DNA from: Halocafeteria seosinensis
Lineage: Eukaryota > Sar > Bigyra > Bicosoecida
Reading direction: 5' to 3'
Assembly: GCA_001687465.1 (NCBI GenBank)
Contig: LVLI01000141.1
Span: 62,001-126,000 of the forward strand
Length of the DNA: 64,000 nucleotides
Shown: piece after piece, positions 55,060 through 64,000 of the stretch
How positions within the stretch are numbered: the first letter of the stretch is position 1
Layout of the letters: each line of letters begins with the position of its first letter
Position numbers and translations under genes: made by a program
Notes under the pieces: generated by a model
What the model saw: the letters and a program-made list of their open reading frames with translations, nothing else
Told to the model about the DNA's origin: nothing
Databases searched by the model: none

Positions 55060-55752
55060 CCGATTCCACTACTCTACATCAACGATGTAGGCGTCAGAAT
55101 TGCTGCACAAACCATGACGAACTCCACGTACTCAGGTGAATAAGAAGTGAGCATTCCATGTGAACTTCAACTTCAAGCACCACTGGTTTGTGGGCCAACT
55201 TGTGGCCACATCAACGCTATAGAGAGCTTGGCCACCATCAGCTTCCGAAAGCTCCTCACTTCCCTAGTTCCCCAACCGGAACCCGGTAAAACTGCAAGTT
55301 ACAGTGCGTACGTAGTGTATTTTGTATCGCCTGCCAGTCTCCTTGTACAACTAGCCTAAACCACCACTCGTACAATAGTCTCGTGGTGCCATGATGAAGT
55401 ACCAAATCAGTGATTCGGAATCACTGAGAGTGTGCCATTTTCTCCACATGAGTTTATTCTTCAGGAAACACTGTTCCCTTATTCATGCACAGACATGCCA
55501 CAGGTGTTCCGTCAAGGGTTTCGTTGTGGCACGTCGACATCGTGATATATTACAGAGTGAGAACGTACTCTTGAATAGCTCCCAGAACTCGAGATCTCTC
55601 ACAGCCCTCTGTAGCTTGACGTTTGAAGTGTTCTTCTTAGGTAATAAACAAGGAGCAGTCTTCGGTCACTCTGCAAACAGCCGCCTCCCGATTGAGCATC
55701 TCTGCTTCGCTTGCGGTCGTCACCGTGCTATCCGTAGACATGGATTGATTGA
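55060..55752. other. Spacer between ELMO gene start and alpha-mannosidase end
   Basis: About 690 bp. A CTTCAACTTCAAG element lies near 55166-55178, close to the ELMO start. A plus-strand 151-codon frame (55391-55846) is ATG-started but overlaps the mannosidase 3' end and has no family features, so I do not call it. Confidence 0.4.
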
Positions 55753-58700
55753 TCATTCAAAATATATTTTGAGAGTCACAATCTGGAATGGTAGAAAAAA
55801 TGCATGGATGCAACTCCCCATAATCACACTGCTATCCGTGAGGTGATGCGATTCGTTTTCATAGTGCCAGTCATGGTAATCCGTTGGGTTTTCCAGGATG
55901 TTAACTGGACACACCGTAGAGATAATCCGGGGAAAATGAACTTTACACCAACCTCGAGCACCAATGCCTTCATAGAGACGAAGCACTATGCCTTGCTTTC
56001 CTGAGGGGTTCTCGCTGTCTGCGATGCGTTTCATACAGCTTATCTGTATTCCTCTGCCCGCCCCTGGAAAGTCGACGTTCATATACAATCCAATCGCGCT
56101 TCCGATATCCGAGGTCGTCGAAGGAATTGCGCTCGGTACTTGAAACGGAGGAACATTCAGTAGAGCCGCCTCTTCAGTTATCGCCTGCAGTGGTTCTCGC
56201 AGGGGGACAAGACTCCCTGGAAAGAGTTCTTTCAGAAATATGTTTCTTCGCCGTCTTTCTATAGTAGGAGACGACGCCATCATCGAGTACTTGAACTGAT
56301 GCTGTCCCTGGTCGCAAGTATCATCTGGAGCCTTCGGAGAACGGAGGAGTGTCAATGTCATGTCAGAGCCGCGGCAGCTATATCCGTACTTGGAATCATT
56401 CAACACTGCAAACATGGTGCACCCTTCCTGTACTAAGCCAAACCTGTGACCGCACACTTCGTATTTCATCATATCAACGGACGTATTTGCATGCTGCGGA
56501 CGGGAATGCATGCCAAACTGTGTATCAAACTGCGCGTATTCTGAACGAAGAGCTATCGGGAAGTTTGCTTTAAGGACTTTGTGAGATTCCTTCCAATCAA
56601 TAACCGTATCAACCTCGATATTGGACGAGCCTAAATTGAGGCGCAAACACTGGAAAATCGTCGAATTGTTTTCTCCGACACCATTGATGGTTACTCCAAG
56701 GCTTACAGTAAGCGGGGAAGAGTCGATCGGGAATACCGAAACACACGGGCGATGCGGGGAAACGACGCTGTGGGGGAATGACTCTCCTGTAGCCACGTCC
56801 ACTTCACTTTGAGAATGATACTCCTGCATCGATACAAAAAGCAGCTGTGCATTTCTGTTATCGAGTCAACTACTGTATCTCCTTACCATCAAATCCCAGG
56901 CATCCCAGAAAAAAGGGACGTCAGGGTGCAAAGTAAACCTGTTTAAGTTGCGTCCATTCTTGCAAAGTCCCTGCGGGGGGTAGCATGTGATATCTCTGAA
57001 GGATGAAATACCCCCAGTTTCTTTCAGTACGGAAATCTCAATTAAATGGTTCCGCATTACGAAGCAAGATGCGTTCTCCTTCAGTACACATGTCGACTGC
57101 AGAGTCTTCAGAAGATTTTCATATTGGCTTTTCATCCCAGCCATGGGAACGTCAGAATAGCCCATTGGATGTACATATGTAACACAAGGATAAGACAGTT
57201 GAATCTTATGCTGCTTAATCCACTCCTCCTCCTGCAGCTTGAAGACTGGGTCTGGGTCGCCTGCTGCTCTTCCATATTCCCCTGCACTGGGAGTTCTAGC
57301 ATAACCTGATCGCTCGTTAGTCAGTAGAACTTTAAAGCACGGAAAGGGCAAAAAATTATACACTCTAAGACACAGCTTGCTTGGGGCTTCTGAACCCTCA
57401 GCAAGAACCAGATTTAGCTTCGATAGAAGGTGCGATCTTCCTTGACTCTGAATATCGCTATAGATTTGCTCAGCCTCACGACATACTATTGGAATAGAAG
57501 TACCAGGTAGCACATCATGAAATTGGTTAAGCAAAATACGCTTCCAGATTTGTTCAAAACCTTCCTCGGGGTCATTCTTGCATTCATCGTTTTGAACCCG
57601 CGGTCGCTTTACCCGTGGCTGCTCTTTCTGCAGTAAGCATCTTAGTGCATCTGCTGCTTCCAGGAGGTACATGAGTACTTCGCTATGCCTATTTCCTTTC
57701 TTGAGCGCGGCTTGCGAAGTAAGAGTACCTTGATGTAGTTCCAAGTACAGTTCCCCCCGCCATACCTCTGTTTCAACAACAGCATACGAGCTCTTACTGC
57801 AACAAAAGATTGCTAGCCAACGCGTTCACTTACCAAAGGGTCGGTGTTGATTGTGCTTCGATAATTCCTCAAAGAATCTTTCAGGAAGAGCGTGCTCTAC
57901 CGAAGGCATTCCCGGTAAATGTCTACAAGTACTTGGGTGATGGTTTACCCCATTTCGGCACCAAATCCGGTTCAACTGTTCCAGCATCTCTGCACAAACG
58001 AACGAAGTTACCACAGTGTAACACTTTTCCCTCTGCGTTTATGATCCTGGAGATATTTACCTGCGGTGGGGCCCCCACCACCATCTCCGTTGCCATACAG
58101 CATCATTCCCACAGGAGCGCGGTCCTTGTCTTTATTTTGCGTACAAGTCTTCAGCGTGTCGTTGACGTCCGCCTGGAAGATCGCAAAATGAGGAGTGTAC
58201 AGCAACACGTGAACCGTTAGTTTACCAGAAGGCTACATACTTGAGCGTTATACGTATCAGCCGGTGGAAAATGGCACAAAACCTGGCTTCCATCCAAACC
58301 TTCCCACGTGAACGAACTATGCGGAAACTTGTTGTACAGATTCCAGCTCAGTTTTTGAGTCAAAAAATATTGCATCTCGGATTGTTTAAGGATTTGTGGG
58401 AGTTGTGGACAGTAACCAAAAGTATCAGGTAGCCAGAACACTCGACTCCTGCCTCGGTTGCCGAAATGCTTCCGGAAAAAGCGTTGCCCTGGTACGTCCA
58501 CACTCTGGTATATGAAGGTTTGCAAATATGCAGTTCCAATTAACGTACTTACCATACAGAAATTGGCGACATAAGCTTTCTCCACTTGGCATGTACGCAT
58601 CCATTTCCACCCATGTTCCTCCAACGCAGCCGAACCGCCCCTTTTCAACATATTTTTTCAGGTTTTCAAACGTATTTGGGCTCAGTTCTCTTAGCCATTC

Positions 58701-60095
58701 AAATTGCTGAGCTTGCGATGCCGCAAAGCAAAAGCTCTTACACTCATCCATGTATCGTAGCATGGTTACCCAGGATCTCAATACTTTTCGCTTCGTTTCA
58801 TCGTACGGCCATAACCACCTGTTTACACGGACACGAATATATGACAGCAAGAGTGGCCTCATGCAAAGGTATTTGCTTACGCCGTATCGATATGACAATG
58901 TCCCGTGGCAAAAACTCTTGAGAGGGGAAGAAATCTACCGACCCTTCGAGAATTTACTGCTGTCGTTTCCACCCCGTCCAAAATTTCCCTCGCAATGTCT
59001 TCACAAGGCTTCCACGATGCCTGGTTGTTCTTTTCAAAGCGGTTAACTATTTCATTACAGGCCATCAACGTTTGAAGCCTGCGAATATCTAGAAATTGTC
59101 GACCCAATCAGCTTTATTTCTTAAAAACAAGCCGGTATATTCATTTACCTAGTACCGTGAACATCACTTGCCCCCTGTGGTAGACACTTCACAAGGTCAT
59201 TCAGAACCTTATAGTCCCAGTACAGCCTATGACCTTCCCTGTCTAGCTCTGTGACACATAACGGAGCTCGAAATAGCTTCTTCAAGATACGTCGATGAAA
59301 CTTTTCATTCGAAACACGTACCAGCTATATCACACTGAACAAGTTCGAATTGCCGACTTGGATCTGGTGGGTTAATCAATCCCTCCCGACCACATCCAAA
59401 CATTCCATTGCACGCCATTTCTATAAAGAGTTTGAAACGACCGGGTGAAGTCTCCATATCGGAAACGAGTTGGAAATCATGTCGCTTATCGCAACCAGTC
59501 CCGCCCGTAAGCCCTTGCAACGGATTTCCGTAGTTATCATACACCATCGCCTCGCTGTCACTATTCCAGCGAAGAAAAATTGCGCCGTTTTCATTGTGTG
59601 AAGAAACTGGGGGAAGACTACCCTGCAAATCCACACGAGTAATCTATGAGCACGATGCAAACACATTAGATTGGCTACCTACCTCCACAATGAACCAAAC
59701 CGTGCTCCAGCTGGGACCAAACTTGTCTCCTATCTGAACAGGTCGAAAATGGGACTCAGCAGGCAAATCGCAGAACAATATTCTCTCACCGCCTTCTTTA
59801 AAGACTCGTGCACTTTCCGAATTGGCTTTCGGTTCTCCCTGTGGCACTTTCCATGCTTTGATCAAATCCACCGCTTGGGAGCGCTTCCACTGTATCCCGG
59901 ATAAGTTTGTTTCCGGGAAATACAAATCCGACAGGAACTTATCGCATCGTTCCTCCCTGTGCACACCATTAACATCCTACGTGAATTAGACGTGACGACC
60001 AAGTTTTGCCGTCAGACGGCCACTTACAAGATAGAGTGCAGTTTATGGACGATGGGCTGGGGTGCCCCACTCGCTCCGATGCTTTGAGCGGCCAT
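55753..60095 (-). CDS. Alpha-mannosidase, GH38, cytosolic/vacuolar (MAN2C1/AMS1) type
   Basis: Exons: 60095-60028, 59956-59683, 59643-59322, 59248-59149, 59078-58881, 58818-58553, 58488-58241, 58172-58061, 57989-57830, 57796-56887, 56823-55753 (about 1,242 residues). The enzyme trims free oligomannosides from glycoprotein turnover. Zinc ligands lie in [12 protein letters not shown] (completed by splicing) and NQFHDVLPG; the nucleophile Asp is in WLPDTFGY. Other family blocks are [43 protein letters not shown]-like [26 protein letters not shown] and WDAWDLMEYH. There is no signal peptide, which matches the MAN2C1/AMS1 class. The intron 57797-57829 would be only 33 nt (GTGAAC donor); a GTAAGT donor 4 nt earlier breaks frame, so this junction is the least certain. 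Confidence 0.92.
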
Positions 60096-60438
60096 TCCCG
60101 TGGCTACTTTCAATCGGCAGATCCTGTATAAAAATTGCGTTTGTCTTACGACACCGATATTGCAGTACAGACAATACACAATTTCACTTCGAGCGTAGGC
60201 CTGTAGTCATTGTAGCGAGCTTGTGAACTTCACAGCTGTGAAGCAAGTACCGCGAGTTTCGGTTAACGCATCCCCCTTGAATAGTGTATACCCGTAGGAG
60301 AACACTGTTCAGTGTCGTGGTGGTCTTCTCGTTCGTTGAGACAAATTTGTAGTGGATCCATACGGCACGGCTTGTTCTCCTGTTGGGATTGGACAAAGGA
60401 ACCACTACCCCATACTGTCCACATTTGCCACCATTGGT
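60096..60438. promoter_or_regulatory. Divergent spacer, alpha-mannosidase / LRR gene
   Basis: 343 bp between start codons facing away. It contains the imperfect palindrome GAACTTCACAGCTGTGAAGC near 60224-60243. No exon supported. Confidence 0.45.
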
Positions 60439-63400
60439 ATGTCGTCTGCTCCGGACACACGCCGCCCTCGAAAGTTCACGACCTTATCAAACTTTGGAGA
60501 TGGTGATGGATCATTTTTCGATGACTGGCTGGTAACTAGTGCTTCAGCATCGAGGCCAGGGCTTTCTCCGTTGAGCACGGGATACCGGAGCAAACTGCCT
60601 GAACCGCCACTGAGGCAACCTCGTTGGTGGCCTGCAACTCCCACGAGTCTAAGTCAGCCGAGAAGCCAAAACGCGTCTCGAAGGCTACACTCTGTTATCC
60701 CGAGCACAGCTATACAAAACAGAGTAGCTCGAAGAGCGTCTTCTGTTGACGAAAGCTCCGAGGATGACGACGACGACGACGATCGACACGAATCTAGCGA
60801 CGATGATGGCAACGAAGAACGGCATGCTAAACTATCTGCCATATCAGCAGCCATCAGAGCCAGAGGAATCTTCGAGGATTCAAAAAAGAATAAAAAGCGC
60901 AGAAGACTACTCAAAGTCATGGAGACAAAATTTAAGCGGCTTCCCAAGATAACCCCTCATGAAGCTGTGGGAGCTATACCACTCAGAGGGAAGCGGGCAT
61001 TAAGCGTAAGTGGTACAGCTGATTGCATGCCCAGACATATCTTGCGAGAGATTGCTGAAGAAATGGGCGAAAACTTTTCCGCAAGAAAAAATGAGGAAAT
61101 ACTTCGGAAACGCCGAAATTCGGTTGTAAAGGATGACAATGATAAATCTCTATCCTTCGGATTGGGAGACGTTACGAATTTGTTCTTGGACGATTTTGAA
61201 AAAACTGGAATCTTTGAAGAAACAGATGAGGAGGCCGTGGAAGAATGGAAGCGTAGAATTTCCAATGTCAAATTTCAGTGTGAAACCAATTCCGTTGTTG
61301 AACGGTACATGTCGAAAATACGTACCAGCTGCAAGGAGTATGATCGGCGTATCAGCCCTGACGTCCCCGTCTTGCCAGGTCTTGAAGCATACTTTACCAT
61401 CGATTCTGAGCATCAGTCCCCTCGAGTAAAGACAAGTGCTTCGAGTGGACCACACGGGCAGACGGGCTGCCAACCGAGACCAGGGGTGGCTACCGCTCCG
61501 TCTCCTTCCCCTATCCAAGTGAAGGATACAAAACAGCAGAACCCTATCCTTGAGCACTACTCAACGCTATTTGAGGGAACACCAAAACACCTAAGAAAAT
61601 ACTTTGGGTCAAGTTCGCGGCCCCGAAACTTCAAGAAATACCAGGAAGTAGCATCTCAACGTCACTCCTTCCTTCTGCCCTTGAAGACTAACACGAGCAA
61701 CCTGCGGAAGGTGCCTCTTAGCAAACAAAACGCTCAGTATCCGTCTATTGCTTATTTGAACTCCCGTGAGGATATAAGACGCATGCAAAAGAGTACCACT
61801 GAGAAGCATCTCTCTGGGATTTCGTCATTGAGTATTAATCTTAATGACCAACGGCTGACGCGGGGGCTAGGCGGACAGCACAGCTCCCGCAATTGCAAGC
61901 ATCTAAAAAAAGGGAGGCAATTTTGGAACAGGCTAAAGGAGACGTTGCAGTCCGCCACTCGCAAGAACAAAATCAATGACCCAAAAACTCAAGCGTCCCC
62001 CGATTTACAAGCTGAACATAAGCTTAACGAGAACATTCATTCTGAAACTGTTGCCAACGCATTGTATGCTGAACACGTTGATCCATCCCAACAATATCCG
62101 GCGGATGCGGTAAGAAAAATCAAGAAAGAAGAGCTTGATAGGTGGAATAGTTTAGTTCCACTACATGAGGATTGGACACAATACTCAGCTCAGAATCGAC
62201 GGAAGAGCGCCCCCAACGTATTCAATCCAGGGAACCCAAATCCACTGCCTAAGCTTAAGCAAAAGTTCAAGAAAGCAATTCAAAGCAAGAACAATGTTGA
62301 GGAAGATTCTTTCTACGAGACGGTTGTAAAGGCTATGCGTAAGAAAGACCGAGAAGCTCCGCACTTCACTACACTGAAGTATTTGCAAACGAAGGATAAA
62401 CCAGCTACGGAGGACCCTGAAGCGAAATCAAATAAAATGTCTCCGCGTGAATGCTATTTGAACGTTTGCTACCAAACTGGTTTACCTCCGGAGCCTCTTC
62501 TGCTACGAGATAAACTGAACACCGAACTGAACTTTGCCTACTATGGCTTAGGTCGAGAAAGAATCCACGCGCTATCAGCAGCGTTGGCTTCGGGTATGCC
62601 GATGATTACTTCTTTGGATATGACCGGAAACAGGATGACGGGAGTAGATGTGGCCGAACTTGTAGCCGGGGTGGCGGTGCTTCCTAATCTTCAACAGCTA
62701 AGTTTGGATAATAATGAAATTGGACGGCCAGGAATAAGAGCAATTTGCAACCTGCTGAGGAGTTCCACAATGCTGCAAGAATTACGCATGGAAAAAGGGG
62801 AAATCGGTGATAGGTAAGTTACTTAGAATTGTACGTCCCCCTAAGAACCTGTTGCTCCTATTCAGTCTCCACTTGTGTGCACAGAGAAGTAGAAGACGTA
62901 TGCAAAGCGTTAGCGGGAAACAGGACTTTACGTACTCTAAAGCTAGGACACAACTCTATCGGGAGCAAAGGAGGCTTGGCGATCGGGAGTATGCTTTGCG
63001 ATAATATGTAAGCTTTGGTATTGCCGTTCTTGTCATGCGCAATCGTTCTGAACTCATGTTGCTTGGCAGGGGATTGCGTTCGTTGGGGCTAGAGTGGAAC
63101 GGAATCAGAGGAGCCGGTGCGAACGCTGTAGCTTCCGCTTTGAGTGAGAACTACAAGCTGAAGGAATTGTACCTCTCATGGAATCACTTTGGGGAAGATG
63201 GGATGGAAGCGCTTTCCTCGGCACTACTGAACAACGAAAGTCTTGAGGTGCTGGACCTTAGCTGCAATTCGGTGAATGGTAGAGCCAGTGTGATGCTAGC
63301 CAGTAGTTTGAGGCGAAACTCAGCGTTGAAGCTCTTGAAATTCAATGAAAACTCCCCGGGACTCCAAGGGATTCAGGCACTGTTCCGCGCGCAACTTCAC

Positions 63401-64000
63401 CGCGTTCCGAGGGACCTGAAGGACATCCAGGAGCACGAGGTGGACTTTCCTCCTCCATCCTTGACTTACGATATTCCCCATCCCTCGCTTCCACGGAGAC
63501 CTGCGTTGGACATGGAACTGATCGGTTGTAATATAGATTCTGGTGAGGAGGGTGTCTTTGATGCCCATTGTTCGACTCGAGAATACTTGCTACAATTGGA
63601 CAATCCGTACGACAGAGCCGTACTGGACGAATTACTTACCCTGTACAGGCTCCGCCCTTCCTTCGTTATTGAGGAATTTAAACATAACGGAAAGCGAATT
63701 GAGCTAGGGTTTCGTTATTTGGATGGTACGTGGCCTCACACTCTGCAAAATTTGACTCTGGCATTGGTATACTGACTGCACGTGTGTTTTGCAGCGCCAA
63801 AGTTACGAGAAAAGTATAAAAGTCTAGCAGATGCGAAACGTCAAGAAATTGCACGATGCAAAGCGGACAGAGCAATACATGACAGCGAACTAGACCCTTC
63901 ATCCTTGGAAAGAATATCTGACTTGGAGAAAGAGAGAGTTGTACTCGAAACTGAGTACGATAATGCTTCTAAGTCTATTAGATACGTTACAGTAAAAAAT
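60439..64000 (+). CDS. Large disordered protein with C-terminal leucine-rich repeats (3' end missing)
   Basis: Exons: 60439-62813, 62885-63007, 63070-63725, 63795 to beyond the window. About the first 680 residues are charged and low in hydrophobics, with an acidic run DDDDDDD (60765-60782) and basic NLS-like KKNKKRRRLLK. LRRs of ribonuclease-inhibitor type follow, with units such as ITSLDMTGNRMTG, LQQLSLDNNEIGRPG, LRTLKLGHNSIGSKG, LRSLGLEWNGIRGAGA and LKELYLSWNHFGEDG. Most introns fall between LRR units. After the LRRs comes a ~130-residue linker, then a coiled-coil-like Lys/Glu region at the window edge. I recognise the repeat class but no named family; similar architecture occurs in cilium-associated LRR proteins. 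ATG 60439 was chosen as the first Met in frame. Confidence 0.85.

Noticed and set aside
55391-55846. 151-codon plus-strand frame
   Set aside because: It overlaps the 3' coding end of the alpha-mannosidase on the other strand, lacks family features and has no splice-site logic.
62814-62884. Reading LRR gene through 62814 as coding
   Set aside because: The frame stops at 62817; a GTAAGT donor and CACAG acceptor join two LRR units cleanly.
1-64000. CRISPR arrays, operons or bacterial defence systems
   Set aside because: Spliceosomal introns and eukaryotic genes throughout; no spaced direct-repeat array was seen.

Overview
This is a gene-dense nuclear segment of a microbial eukaryote. I place about 25 protein genes in 64 kb, with roughly 110 spliceosomal introns mostly 35-85 nt long. 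The genes are nuclear housekeeping genes: replication factor C, eRF1, importin-7, ER glycosylation, a spliceosomal CWC16 protein, and a cytosolic/vacuolar alpha-mannosidase. TAA, TAG and TGA all end reading frames and eRF1 has canonical motifs, so the standard code applies. I cannot name the lineage: the gene set would fit a protist or alga (stramenopile, red alga or other), and no gene here is diagnostic. There is no rRNA, CRISPR array or recognisable intact transposon, and I found no tRNA by eye.

Layout. 1-4050: 3' end of an ALG5 dolichyl-phosphate glucosyltransferase, a mitochondrial-type acetyl-CoA hydrolase/CoA-transferase, and thymidylate kinase (minus strand). 4339-10520: RFC1 (16 exons) and an unfamiliar four-span membrane protein with a P/Q-rich tail. 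10521-12822: a gene-poor 2.3 kb stretch with microsatellites, a 141-aa hypothetical ORF and a possible decayed phosphatase fragment. 12823-18078: a thioredoxin-UIM-PUB protein, an intronless 24-residue-repeat LRR protein and the splicing factor YJU2B/CCDC130. 18347-26518: a ~1,720-aa unknown protein, a small spliced mitochondrial-type gene, a 157-aa hypothetical and a DUF2237 protein.

26568-33522: two tandem purple acid phosphatases whose first exons are far more alike than the rest (a sign of gene conversion), then a 6-4 photolyase/animal-type cryptochrome. 34008-42172: a CCX/NCLX-type cation/Ca2+ exchanger, eRF1 and a SulP sulfate transporter. 42574-49068: a SMYD-type SET/MYND methyltransferase and an ankyrin protein with a PAM2-like motif. 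49464-60095: importin-7/8-like receptor, an ELMO-domain protein and a GH38 alpha-mannosidase. 60439-end: an LRR protein that runs off the window.

Several genes share broad themes without forming an operon: genome replication and nucleotide supply (RFC1, thymidylate kinase, photolyase), RNA processing and translation (CWC16, eRF1, the PAM2/ankyrin protein), and phosphate/sulfate/Ca2+ handling (two secreted phosphatases, SulP, CCX). Two convergent pairs leave only 3-5 nt between stop codons, and three intergenic spacers carry the palindrome TGACGTCA. Splice donors often read GTACG instead of GTAAG/GTATG. Gene models were built by hand from reading frame, splice signals and family knowledge; exon borders are given where I could fix them.
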